Shown: positions 56,392-64,000 of the stretch, piece after piece
Layout: every line of letters begins with the position of its first letter
Position numbering within the stretch: position 1 is the first letter of the stretch
DNA from: Polaribacter batillariae
Lineage (GTDB): Bacteria; Bacteroidota; Bacteroidia; Flavobacteriales; Flavobacteriaceae
NCBI RefSeq assembly: GCF_017498485.1
Contig: NZ_CP071795.1
Location: forward strand, 3,082,501 to 3,146,500
Length of the DNA stretch: 64,000 bases
Direction: 5' to 3'
Program-made: the position numbers and the translations under genes
The notes under the pieces: model-generated
The model's input: only the letters and a program-made list of their open reading frames with translations
Told to the model about the DNA's origin: nothing
Databases searched by the model: none

Positions 56392-58350
56392 ATGCAAGAA
56401 ACTAAAAAACATCAGTTAACAGATTGGTTGCCAACGACAAACAGAGAAGTTAAAATTCGCGGTTGGGATTACTTAGACGTGATTTTATTTAGCGGAGATG
56501 CATATGTAGATCATCCGTCTTTTGGACCTGCAGTAATAGGACGAATTTTAGAAAGTTACGGATTACGTGTAGCAATTGTACCACAACCTAATGTTAATGA
56601 TAATTTACAAGATTTTGAAAAGTTAGGTAAACCAAGATTGTTTTTTGGCTGTACAGGGGGTTGTATGGATCCCATGGTTTCTAACTACACAGCCAGTAAA
56701 AAAAGGCGTGATAAAGATGCCTACACACCTAATGGAGATAAGGGTTTTCGCCCAGATTATGCAACTTCGGTGTATTCTAAAATCTTGAAAGAAAAGTTTC
56801 CTGATGTTCCTGTGTTGATTGGCGGAATTGAAGCTTCGTTAAGACGTGTAACGCATTACGATTATTGGTCAGATAGATTGTTGCCAACCATTTTAGAAAC
56901 TTCGAAGGCAGATTTATTAGTTTATGGAATGGGCGAACAACCTTTGCGTGAAATCGTTCAGTTATTGCAAAAAGGGGTTCCGTTTTCGAGTTTAAAAAAC
57001 ATAAAACAAACCGCTGTTTTAATTGATACGAAAACAGAAAAAATGCCTGTTGTGAATGATTGGGAAGATGTTACCATCAATTCCCATGAAGCGTGTTTAA
57101 AAGACAAAAAAGCGTTTGCTTCTAACTTTAAAACAATCGAACAAGAATCAAATAAATTAAAAGCGAGAAGAATTTTACAAGATGTTGCTGGAAAAAAGTT
57201 GATAATTAACCCACCTTTTCCAACCATGACAGAAAAAGAAATTGATGGTTCTTTCGATTTGCCTTACACAAGGCTTCCTCATCCAAAATATGATAAGAGA
57301 GGTCCAATTCCTGCGTTTGAAATGATAAAATTTTCTATCAATATTCATAGAGGCTGTTTTGGTGGATGTAGTTTTTGTACTATTTCTGCACATCAAGGAA
57401 AATTTATTGCAAGTAGAAGTAAAGCATCTGTTTTAAGAGAAGTTGATAAAGTGGCAAATATGCCAGATTTTAAAGGTTATTTATCTGATATTGGTGGGCC
57501 TTCTGCAAATATGTATCAAATGAAAGGTAAAATACAATCTATTTGCGATAAATGTGTCGCACCAAGTTGTATTTCGCCTGTAATATGTTCTAATTTAGAT
57601 ACTTCTCACAAACCTTTAACGGAATTATATCAAGCTGTTGACAAGCACCCAAAAATTAAAAAATCGTTTATTGGAAGTGGTATAAGACATGATATGTTGG
57701 TGCCAGAATTCAATAAAAATGCAGATCCAAAAGAGTTGGACGCTTATACAGAAGAGGTCATGACAAAACACGTTTCTGGACGTTTAAAAGTAGCGCCAGA
57801 ACATACTTCTGACCCTGTTTTGAAGTTAATGCGCAAACCTTCTTTTACTTATTTTCATAAATTTAAAGAACGTTTCGATAAAATTAATATCAAGAAGAAA
57901 TTAAACCTTCAGCTAATTCCTTATTTTATCTCGAGTCATCCTGCAAGCGAAGTAGAAGACATGGCAAATTTGGCGGCAGAAACCAAAGATATGGGTTTTC
58001 AATTAGAACAGGTTCAGGGTTTTACACCAACACCAATGACAGTTGCCACTGTTATTTATTATTCAGGTTATCATCCTTATACTTTAAAACCTACTAAAAC
58101 TCCAAAAACTAAGAAAGAGCGTGAAGACCAACACAAATTTTTCTTCTGGTACAAAAAAGAAAACAAAGATTGGATTCGCAACACCTTAAACAAAGTTGGA
58201 AGACAAGATTTATTGCAAAAATTATTACCAGAAAATAATTCTTGGAAAAAGAATAAAAACGCAAAAGAAACGAAGAACACTTTTGATGATGCTGTACCTT
58301 TTAATAAAAGAAAAAGGAAAGTAAAACGTGGTTCTAAAAAAAGGAAGTAA
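56392..58350 (+). CDS. YgiQ family radical SAM protein
   Basis: This 652-residue radical SAM protein has the N-terminal YgiQ domain (GDAYVDHPSFGPAVIGRIL near residue 35), then the SAM [4Fe-4S] motif CxxxCxxC in RGCFGGCSFCTISAHQG (about 322-338). The C-terminal part is basic (KRKRKVKRGSKKRK). The family's reaction is unknown. I start at ATG 56392 (MQETKKHQLTDW) because the in-frame TTG at 56383 lies in a -7 box. A pair of Cys runs (CDKCVAPSC) may bind an extra cluster. Confidence 0.95.
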   Translation: MQETKKHQLTDWLPTTNREVKIRGWDYLDVILFSGDAYVDHPSFGPAVIGRILESYGLRVAIVPQPNVNDNLQDFEKLGKPRLFFGCTGGCMDPMVSNYTASKKRRDKDAYTPNGDKGFRPDYATSVYSKILKEKFPDVPVLIGGIEASLRRVTHYDYWSDRLLPTILETSKADLLVYGMGEQPLREIVQLLQKGVPFSSLKNIKQTAVLIDTKTEKMPVVNDWEDVTINSHEACLKDKKAFASNFKTIEQESNKLKARRILQDVAGKKLIINPPFPTMTEKEIDGSFDLPYTRLPHPKYDKRGPIPAFEMIKFSINIHRGCFGGCSFCTISAHQGKFIASRSKASVLREVDKVANMPDFKGYLSDIGGPSANMYQMKGKIQSICDKCVAPSCISPVICSNLDTSHKPLTELYQAVDKHPKIKKSFIGSGIRHDMLVPEFNKNADPKELDAYTEEVMTKHVSGRLKVAPEHTSDPVLKLMRKPSFTYFHKFKERFDKINIKKKLNLQLIPYFISSHPASEVEDMANLAAETKDMGFQLEQVQGFTPTPMTVATVIYYSGYHPYTLKPTKTPKTKKEREDQHKFFFWYKKENKDWIRNTLNKVGRQDLLQKLLPENNSWKKNKNAKETKNTFDDAVPFNKRKRKVKRGSKKRK

Positions 58351-58418
58351 ATATTATTTTTCTAATTTTTACGTTGAACTTGTTTTAAAAGAGTAATATT
58401 TTTGTTATTATAAAATAA

Positions 58419-58991
58419 CTAAAACGAAGCAACAGATCTCTCTAAAGCAATAAAATGAGTAGTTTCTTCGCTATATAATGGAAAGATTTTTAACTCACAT
58501 TTATAAGGTGTTTTGTCTTTTTTATAGTTGATAATAACCTCAGTAAAAGGCCTGTTTTTGGCAATTTTTTCTCTAATTCTTTTTTTGGTTTCTATAGAAG
58601 TTTCTTCACCTTGTAGAAAAGAAGGCGTTTTTTTTAAGGCAAAATTCTTACTAAAACCACTCATTTTTGTAAAACCTTCATTTACCCAAACAATATTTTT
58701 ATGGAGATCTGTAATTACAATGGCTTCAAACTTTTGATCTTTAAATAAGTAATCAAAATTATTTTTCCAGTTGAATTTAAAAGCCAATTCTTTTACTTGA
58801 TTAACATCGTTTTTAATGTCTAAAAGTTCCATTTCCGAAAAAAAATGATTCCTGTATAAATCGAAGCTAATTAAAGGTAGTTTTTTAGAATCTGTAGGTG
58901 TAATTAACTCTTTAATAGCGGTGTAATCTTTGGTTTCTTGGGAGTTTAAAAACAAATCTAAACACGCCATGTTTGCTAGTTTATTTTTCAT
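58419..58991 (-). CDS. LOV-like PAS domain protein lacking the photoactive Cys
   Basis: The 190-residue protein is one PAS domain (about 85-187) after an N-terminal helical part. The PAS core reads IVITDLHKNIVWVNEGFTKM, SGFSKNFALKKTPSFLQGEE, typical of LOV domains, where FLQG follows the flavin-binding Cys. Here that Cys is replaced by Pro123 (TPSFLQG), so a normal flavin-Cys adduct cannot form. No output domain is attached. It may still bind FMN, or sense something else, or signal by dimerisation. It lies upstream of the sigZ region on the same strand. Confidence 0.82.
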   Translation of the reverse strand: MKNKLANMACLDLFLNSQETKDYTAIKELITPTDSKKLPLISFDLYRNHFFSEMELLDIKNDVNQVKELAFKFNWKNNFDYLFKDQKFEAIVITDLHKNIVWVNEGFTKMSGFSKNFALKKTPSFLQGEETSIETKKRIREKIAKNRPFTEVIINYKKDKTPYKCELKIFPLYSEETTHFIALERSVASF

Positions 58992-59072
58992 GGAACTCTA
59001 TTTTTTTCTAATTTATAGCACGAAACTACTAAAATTAAGGCAATGTTTGTAAAATTAGAAATTAAATATCTG

Positions 59073-59618
59073 TTAATTACAGACTTTGCAATCTTCTTTG
59101 TCTTGAATTTCGCCAACCAAGTTTCCATCTTCATTCATTACAAAGCCACAACAATCCATAAAACCTTGTGCAATTAATTTTCGCGCACGCTGAATTTGAG
59201 ACTTTGTCGTAGATAAATTTTGATTTAATTGGTCTGCAACTTCTTGTTGTTGTAAACCTTTTATGTCTGATAAAAATAAAGGAGTTCGATATTTTTTAGG
59301 AAGGTTGCTTAAAATTTTGCGTAAGCAATCTTCTTCTGTATGTGTGTTTTTATTGATTTCTGAAGCTGTTTCTGTTTCGAAATTGGCAATTTTTACAGTT
59401 TTGTTATTTTCCTTCCAATAATTTAAAACCGAATTTCGAGCAATAGAGAAACACCAAGATTTTAATTTACTAGCATCTTTTAAAGTATGCAGTTTTGTAT
59501 GGATTTTTAAAAAAGTGTCTTGCAAAAGATCATCAGCAATGGTGTTGTTTTTCACTTTGCTGATGATGAATTTTTGCAAATCTAAATGGTATTTTGTCCA
59601 AACTTGGTTTGTGGTCAT
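59073..59618 (-). CDS. sigZ: SigZ-type RNA polymerase sigma factor
   Basis: The 181-residue ECF-like sigma factor has region 2 (about 10-75, DDLLQDTFLKIHTKLHTLKD, then SWCFSIARNSVLNYW) and region 4 (about 115-160, LPKKYRTPLFLSDIKGLQQQ then EVADQL). An unusual Cys-rich tail follows: DCCGFVM and EDCKVCN (residues 155-181), which could bind metal or sense redox state. A small Cys-rich peptide gene lies 89 bp upstream on the same strand. No anti-sigma factor gene is adjacent. Confidence 0.9.
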   Translation of the reverse strand: MTTNQVWTKYHLDLQKFIISKVKNNTIADDLLQDTFLKIHTKLHTLKDASKLKSWCFSIARNSVLNYWKENNKTVKIANFETETASEINKNTHTEEDCLRKILSNLPKKYRTPLFLSDIKGLQQQEVADQLNQNLSTTKSQIQRARKLIAQGFMDCCGFVMNEDGNLVGEIQDKEDCKVCN

Positions 59619-59643
59619 GTCTAAGGTTTACTTTTATCAATTT

Positions 59644-59701
59644 AAGTGCAGTCGAAAGGTCTTTTTAATGTAAAGATTTCTCGACTGCGCTCAAAAAGAC
59701 A
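59644..59701. repeat. Inverted repeat between sigZ and the Cys-rich peptide gene
   Basis: A gtgcagtcgaaaggt motif (59646-59660) and an inverted atttctcgactgcgctc (59675-59691) could pair over about 11 bp with one G-U. Flanking gtcttttt / aaaaagac add length. It is a paired copy of the dispersed TCGAGCGCAGTCGA family and could end or attenuate transcription between the two genes. Confidence 0.65.
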
Positions 59702-59707
59702 GAAATG

Positions 59708-59809
59708 CTAACAATTACAATTGTTACACGTGCAGTTTGTACAAGTACAGTTTTTACAATCTCCATTTTTGCAACCTTCGCAATTGCAAGTACAATTATT
59801 ATTTTTCAT
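59708..59809 (-). CDS. Cysteine-rich, metallothionein-like peptide (33 aa)
   Basis: An open frame from ATG (59807-59809) to TAG (59708-59710) encodes 33 residues. It has 11 Cys (one third), at positions 6, 8, 10, 13, 18, 21, 23, 26, 28, 31 and 33, mostly as CxC and CxxC, with Asn, Thr, Lys and Gly between. Aromatic residues are absent and there is no signal peptide. This is a metallothionein-like composition, so zinc, copper or cadmium binding is likely. The gene lies 89 bp upstream of sigZ on the same strand, so the peptide may be linked with the sigma factor's Cys-rich tail. I know no named family for it. Confidence 0.75.
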   Translation of the reverse strand: MKNNNCTCNCEGCKNGDCKNCTCTNCTCNNCNC

Positions 59810-59895
59810 AATATTTATTTTTAAAGTTCATACAATAGACAAACAATTTTTAAAAAAGATGCAAGTTTTCGGTACAATTTTTCTTTTCCTAAGAA

Positions 59896-60039
59896 ATGGT
59901 ATTGAATAAAATTACAGAATTTTATGTAAACTTAAACGATTTTCACATAGAATTTGCTTCATAATTAGAAAATCATCTAAAATTAGAAGATTTTACAGAA
60001 AAAAGAAAAGGTATAAATTATTTGATTCTGAAAAAATAA
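59896..60039 (+). pseudogene. Remnant of an IS982-like transposase gene
   Basis: From ATG 59896 the frame reads MVLNKITEFYVNLNDFHIEF, then a stop, then LENHLKLEDFTEKRKGINY, and another stop near 60037. The text resembles the N-terminus of IS982-family transposases. It is broken by stops, and the rest of the transposase is missing. The surrounding 59820-60092 gap holds no other gene. Confidence 0.45.
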
Positions 60040-60092
60040 ATGATATTAATTATTGAGTCCGAACGTTTTTGTAGGAATGCTAAAAAGACAGT

Positions 60093-60800
60093 TTATTCGT
60101 TAATAAAAGAAACCATACTTACAGCAACCAAGGCAGCTGTTTCTGTTCGTAACCTGCTTTCTCCTAAAGAAATTGGAGTCCATTTTTTATCCAACGCTTT
60201 TTTAATTTCTTCAGTAGAAAAATCGCCTTCAGGACCAATAAGAATTGTTGTTTCTTCTGAAGGTTTTACGACTGATTTTAAATACTTTTTTTCATACTCC
60301 TCACAATGTGCAATGCAAACTTTACCATTAAAATCTTGATTGATAAACTCGTTAAATTTCATTGGAGCATTTAGTTTTGGTAAGGTAAATTTTAAAGATT
60401 GTTTTATTGCAGACTGGATAATTTTCTCGAAACGTTCTAATTTTACCACACGTCTTTCGGAGTTGCTACAAATTATTGGCGTAATTTCATCGATACCAAT
60501 TTCTGTCGCTTTTTCTAAAAACCATTCTGTTCTATCGTTTAATTTGGTAGGTGCAATTGCAATATGTAGGTAATAAGACCATGGTTTTGGTTTTTCTTGA
60601 AACGAAATAACTGTTGCCAAACATTTCTTGTCGCTTGCAATTATAATTTTTGCATCAAACAGAAAACCTTTTCCGTTTGTAATTTTTAAAACATCATTTT
60701 CTTTTTTACGTAAAACACGTACAATATGTTTACTCTCGATTTTATCGAAAGTAATTTGTTGTGTTTTTGTGGAAATTTCTGAATTATAAAATAATTGCAT
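60093..60800 (-). CDS. rsmE: 16S rRNA (uracil-1498-N3)-methyltransferase RsmE
   Basis: The 235-residue SPOUT-fold enzyme methylates U1498 of 16S rRNA. It begins MQLFYNSEI with an N-terminal PUA-like domain. The SPOUT knot motif lies near residues 190-225 (ILIGPEGDFSTEEI, then LGESRLRTETAALVAV). Length and motifs are normal. Confidence 0.94.
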   Translation of the reverse strand: MQLFYNSEISTKTQQITFDKIESKHIVRVLRKKENDVLKITNGKGFLFDAKIIIASDKKCLATVISFQEKPKPWSYYLHIAIAPTKLNDRTEWFLEKATEIGIDEITPIICSNSERRVVKLERFEKIIQSAIKQSLKFTLPKLNAPMKFNEFINQDFNGKVCIAHCEEYEKKYLKSVVKPSEETTILIGPEGDFSTEEIKKALDKKWTPISLGESRLRTETAALVAVSMVSFINE

Positions 60801-60850
60801 GGTTACAGGTTCTTTGTTTAAAGTTCAAAATTAGGGAAGTTATTTTTTTT

Positions 60851-61089
60851 CTGGGTTTAAAAGTTAAGATTTCTCCGTAAAGTCGAAATGACAGTTGTTG
60901 GGAGATTTTGTTTTCGGAGTTTAAAGTTTCAGGGTTTCTGGGTTTAAAAGTTAAGATTTCTCCGTAAAGTCGAAATGACAGTTGTTGGGAGATTTTGTTT
61001 TCGGAGTTTAAAGTTTCAGGGTTTCTGGGTTTAAAAGTTAAGATTTCTCCGTAAAGTCGAAATGACAGTTGTTGGGAGATTTTGTTTTC
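60851..61089. repeat. 87-bp tandem repeat, 2.75 copies
   Basis: Units start with ctgggtttaaaagttaag at 60851, 60938 and 61025 (exact 87-bp period); the third is cut at about 61089. Each contains agatttctccgtaaagtcga followed by aatgacag, the same motif as in the 46 kb array. A simple array of aacttctaacttctaact follows to about 61130. No gene is present. Confidence 0.9.
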
Positions 61090-61128
61090 TAACTTCTAAC
61101 TTCTAACTCCCAACTCCCATCTTCCAAC

Positions 61129-62247
61129 TTAAATACTAATCCTATAAGTTCTTCTTCTTTTATGTGTTACAGGGTTAAAATTTTCCCATATTTTTTTAAT
61201 GGCTTCGTTGTCTTCTAATTCTGGAGTTCGAATGCAATTTTCAATTCCTTTTTTTTCAAAAATTTTGGTATATTCATCAAAAATAACTGCGTGAACTCCT
61301 TTGTTTTGATATTCTGGATCTACACCAATTAAATAAAAAGTAACGTCTTTGGCATTTTTTCTAGCATTTAATAAATAAAACAGCCCAAAAGGAAATAATT
61401 TTCCTTTTGCTTTTTGCAAAGCTTCAGAAAAAGAAGGCATTACAATGGCAAAAGCCACTAGTTTATGGTGCTCGTTAGTAACAAATTTTATATACTCTGG
61501 ATTGATAAAACCAATGTATTTTTTTTTAAAAAAAGCAATCTGAGCATCAGAAATAGGAACAAAAGAAGATAATTTCGAATACGATTTGTTAAATACTTCG
61601 AACATTTCATCTACATAAGGCAAAATATCTTTTGTTTTCGAAAAATTTAGGGCTTTTAGCTTGAATCTTTTCTTTAAAATTTTGGCAATTCTATTATAAT
61701 ATGTCGAATCTACCTCTTTAAATTTAAACTTGTTTTCTAAATATTCTTTTTCTTTTACAAAACCCAATTGCTCTAAATGGTCTTTATAATAGGGGTGATT
61801 GTACCAAGTAATCATGGTGCCTATATGGTCGAAACCATCAATTAAAACACCTGTTTTATCTAAATTATTAAATCCTATTGGGCCTTCTATATATTCTAAG
61901 TTATTTTTTAAACCAATTTCTTTTACTTTTTCTAATAAAGCTTTGGTTACTGCAATATTGTTAATTACATCAAACCAACCAAAACGCATTTTTTTTATTT
62001 GTTGTTTTTCAACTTCAAACCAATTGATAATGGCTACAATTCTACCCACAATTTTACCATTTTGCAATGCTATAAAAAAATGTGCTTCTGCATTTTCGAA
62101 AACAGGATTTTTTTGAGGGTCGAAATTGTCTATTTCGTCTTTAATTATTGGAGGAACCCAATATTTATTATTTTTATAAAGTGAAAAAGGAAATGTAACA
62201 AATTGCTTCATTTCCTTTTTATTGGTTATTTTTTTTAATGTAATCAT
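61129..62247 (-). CDS. GNAT-like hypothetical protein
   Basis: The 372-residue protein has a GNAT-like fold. The N-terminal part contains AHFFIALQNGKIVGRIVAII (about 55-74), and a C-terminal acetyl-CoA-binding-like loop is IGVDPEYQNKGVHAVIFDEY. A middle domain is specific to the Bacteroidota form. The substrate is unknown; similar proteins are sometimes wrongly labelled GTP cyclohydrolase. It is 13 bp after the outer-membrane protein gene stop region and on the same strand. Confidence 0.75.
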   Translation of the reverse strand: MITLKKITNKKEMKQFVTFPFSLYKNNKYWVPPIIKDEIDNFDPQKNPVFENAEAHFFIALQNGKIVGRIVAIINWFEVEKQQIKKMRFGWFDVINNIAVTKALLEKVKEIGLKNNLEYIEGPIGFNNLDKTGVLIDGFDHIGTMITWYNHPYYKDHLEQLGFVKEKEYLENKFKFKEVDSTYYNRIAKILKKRFKLKALNFSKTKDILPYVDEMFEVFNKSYSKLSSFVPISDAQIAFFKKKYIGFINPEYIKFVTNEHHKLVAFAIVMPSFSEALQKAKGKLFPFGLFYLLNARKNAKDVTFYLIGVDPEYQNKGVHAVIFDEYTKIFEKKGIENCIRTPELEDNEAIKKIWENFNPVTHKRRRTYRISI

Positions 62248-62260
62248 TTAAAAACAGCTT

Positions 62261-63436
62261 CTAATTATTGCCTTTTTTCTTCTTCTTTTCTTCCTTTTTC
62301 ATTTCTTCTTCTAACTCTTTAATTTCTCTTTCTAATTTTTCGATTTCGGTTTCTTCTTTTTTTGCTTTTGTTTCTTTTTTACCAAATAAACGGGAGAAAA
62401 AACCACTTTTTTTATTCTTCGTTTTAGAACGTCGGCTTCTTTTGGGCCTGGTTCTTGTATTTTTATCTTTCTTCTTAAAAATACTAAAAAGTCTGTTAAA
62501 GAAGCTATTTTGTTTTTTGTTATATCTTGTAATTGGTGTGTCTTTTAGTTCTTGCCCGTTTTCATCCAATTCTATATACGAATCTTCGTGATTATTAATT
62601 CTATAAGAAACCCCTAAACCTGCGTAAAAACCTTGTGCTTTGCCTTCTAACAACAGTCTTCCAGAGGCATTTATTTGTAAATCTCTGTTGTAAAGATATG
62701 CCAAACCAGCTCCTAAATTTGTGTTTGTTTGGTATTTTTGATAAATAGTTTGATTTTCAAAAAAAGCAGACCATTGGTCGCTAAAATTCTGAGTTGCAGT
62801 AATTATATAAGAAAATTCGGCAAAATCGCTTCCAATTTTATCGTAATACACATTGGTAATAACGTTAAAATCTCTTGTTAAGTTATTTTGAAGTAAGAGA
62901 CCAACTTTTGGTGTAATGCCCCCAGTTTTATAAATATCGTTTACAAAATCGGTATTCATCCCTAAATAAATAGAAACAGATGGCACAAGCCTTTTCATGT
63001 CGAAAGCATGCCTTCTTTTCCAACTTCGAACTTCTTTCGATTTGTCTTCATATTCTTGCTGAAAAACCAAATATTTTGCTCCAATTGTCATTTTTCCAAA
63101 ACCTGAAGTAAAATAATGAGAGGTAAAAATATTTTTAAACGCAACTTTATCTTTTTGATATGAAAACTGGGTATTTAATTCTAATCTTTCGAGAAAAAAA
63201 CTTGTTCTAAAGAGCACATCAATTCCAAAAGATTGGGGTCTAGTAAAAGTACGTTCTATACTTGTGTTTCGAAAAAACAAATTACTTTCGAATTGATAAA
63301 CACCAGAGCCAACACTGTAAGGACTCTCTGAAAATCCGGGTTTGTTAGAGTTGATAACATCTGTATATTGTGCATAAAGCGAACGAAAACCAACCAGAAA
63401 AAATAGAAGGAAAAGTGTTTTTTGGCGAGTGTTCAT
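62261..63436 (-). CDS. Outer-membrane transporter-like beta-barrel protein
   Basis: The 391-residue protein begins at MNTRQKTLFLLFFLVGF with a signal peptide (about 1-23, ending LYAQ), then a predicted beta-barrel of the MetA-phenol-type transporter family (about 25-300). The last 100 residues are strongly basic, then a Glu/Lys coiled-coil-like stretch (KEETEIEKLEREIKELEEE). An upstream ATG at 63481 would give a longer start without a signal peptide, so I prefer 63436. The charged tail is probably periplasmic. Confidence 0.8.
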   Translation of the reverse strand: MNTRQKTLFLLFFLVGFRSLYAQYTDVINSNKPGFSESPYSVGSGVYQFESNLFFRNTSIERTFTRPQSFGIDVLFRTSFFLERLELNTQFSYQKDKVAFKNIFTSHYFTSGFGKMTIGAKYLVFQQEYEDKSKEVRSWKRRHAFDMKRLVPSVSIYLGMNTDFVNDIYKTGGITPKVGLLLQNNLTRDFNVITNVYYDKIGSDFAEFSYIITATQNFSDQWSAFFENQTIYQKYQTNTNLGAGLAYLYNRDLQINASGRLLLEGKAQGFYAGLGVSYRINNHEDSYIELDENGQELKDTPITRYNKKQNSFFNRLFSIFKKKDKNTRTRPKRSRRSKTKNKKSGFFSRLFGKKETKAKKEETEIEKLEREIKELEEEMKKEEKKKKKGNN

Positions 63437-63613
63437 ATAAGGTAAAAAAGGGTTAAAAATTATTTTTAGCATGCAACACAAACATAGAACAAAAATGCTA
63501 TTTTTAAAAAGCTTTGCTTACTTTTTTAGGTTTGTGAAAGTTTTATAAGTTGTTAACGTGCCAATTGTACTCAAATTGTTATTTTTGATAGATTTTTTAA
63601 ATAATATTTTTAA

Positions 63614-63868
63614 ATGGGTTTACTTAAAACAATCCTTATTATACTTGCTTTCTACTATGGATTTAAATTCTTAGCAAGACTTTTTGCACCTGTACTTATT
63701 AAAAAAGCTGCAGAAACCATGCAGAAAAAGGCAGAAGAGCAGTTTCGAACCAAACAACAAAAGGAAGTGGTTAGAGAAGGGGAAACTGTAATAGACAAAA
63801 AACCAACAAAGAACCAACAAAGTAAAGATTCTGTTGGTGAGTATGTAGATTTTGAAGAAATAGAATAA
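63614..63868 (+). CDS. DUF4834 membrane protein
   Basis: The 84-residue protein has one N-terminal membrane helix (about 5-25) and a charged, helical tail (KKAAETMQKKAEEQFRTKQ). It matches the DUF4834 family of flavobacteria, of unknown function. The next gene starts one base after its stop, so the two are probably co-transcribed. Confidence 0.8.
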   Translation: MGLLKTILIILAFYYGFKFLARLFAPVLIKKAAETMQKKAEEQFRTKQQKEVVREGETVIDKKPTKNQQSKDSVGEYVDFEEIE

Positions 63869-63869
63869 T

Positions 63870-64000
63870 ATGAAATTCAACAAATTTTTGCCATATATAA
63901 TAGCAATTGTCATTTTTATATTGGCATCTATTATTTACTTTTACCCAGTTTTAAAAGGCGAGAAGTTAAATCAATCAGACATTACTCAATTTCGAGGAAT
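63870..64000 (+). CDS. YfhO-like membrane protein, N-terminal part
   Basis: Only the first 43 codons lie in the window (MKFNKFLPYIIAIVIFILAS onward, followed by IIYFYPVLKGEKLNQSDITQ). The membrane helix and the PVLKGEKLNQSDITQFRG stretch match YfhO-type large membrane proteins of Bacteroidota, which are thought to act in cell-surface glycosylation. It starts one base after the DUF4834 stop. Confidence 0.7.
   Translation, partial: MKFNKFLPYIIAIVIFILASIIYFYPVLKGEKLNQSDITQFRG

Noticed and set aside
60851..61089. CRISPR array or minisatellite gene
   Set aside because: The 87-bp units are nearly identical throughout, without variable spacers, and no open frame spans them.
62268..62591. Plus-strand frame opposite the outer-membrane protein tail
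   Set aside because: It is the antisense of a Lys/Glu-rich coding tail, giving a low-complexity Phe/Ser frame.

Overview
The window is a low-GC chromosomal segment from a member of the Bacteroidota, very probably a marine Flavobacteriaceae (Polaribacter/Tenacibaculum-like; the genus is inference). Support comes from a type IX secretion C-terminal domain protein, TAnnTTTG-type -7 promoter boxes, near absence of Shine-Dalgarno sites, the rsfS-ftsH-LUD-cdsA-psd operon, a SigZ-type sigma factor, many lipoproteins with flavobacterial DUFs, and dispersed intergenic repeats containing TCGAGCGCAGTCGA.

Layout. 1-850: 3' end of an rRNA operon (23S, 5S, terminator). 950-9000: a disturbed region. The 3' end of a MoxR-like ATPase gene is duplicated on both sides of a 3.8 kb accessory segment (small ORF, CPBP protease, AraC regulator, IS256-family element). 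The ATPase gene is separated from its VWA partner by an IS1380-family element, which has also replaced the C-terminus of the VWA protein. 9.2-12.8 kb: a secreted zinc metalloprotease and an epimerase. 13.0-17.0 kb: a large T9SS protein with an N-formylglutamate-amidohydrolase-like domain, followed by a tiny exported-peptide gene. 17.0-22.4 kb: a seven-gene minus-strand operon for membrane lipid synthesis and membrane quality control. 22.5-26.8 kb: birA, a START-like protein, pyrE, a NUDIX hydrolase and a SulP transporter. 26.9-28.5 kb: a Fic protein and a truncated restriction-enzyme-like gene. 28.5-34.2 kb: a molybdenum hydroxylase pair, a lactonase-like propeller and an M14 peptidase. 34.2-37.5 kb: coaD, ddl (frameshifted), a PASTA protein and an RluA-type synthase.

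37.5-40.1 kb is an arsenic operon (arsR, DUF6428, arsC, acr3). 40.2-46.0 kb holds cdaA, exbD, folP, a LOG-type hydrolase, DUF1599, DoxX, crcB and a crotonase. 46.1-46.7 kb is a tandem intergenic repeat array. 46.7-55.2 kb carries lipoproteins, an MFS transporter preceded by a short terminated leader, a VOC protein and two S15/CocE-type hydrolases. 55.2-56.4 kb is repeat-rich with one hypothetical gene. 56.4-64 kb has a YgiQ radical-SAM protein, a LOV-like PAS protein lacking the photoactive cysteine, sigZ next to a 33-residue cysteine-rich peptide, an IS982-like remnant, rsmE, an 87-bp tandem repeat, a GNAT-like protein, an outer-membrane protein, DUF4834 and the start of a YfhO-like gene.

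Most genes are ordinary housekeeping. The most unusual points are the Cys-rich peptide beside sigZ, the small exported peptide behind the T9SS amidohydrolase, the duplicated ATPase end flanking an accessory segment, the hybrid VWA C-terminus made by an IS1380 insertion, and a one-base deletion in an A-run of the essential ddl gene. No CRISPR array, tRNA gene or prophage was seen.
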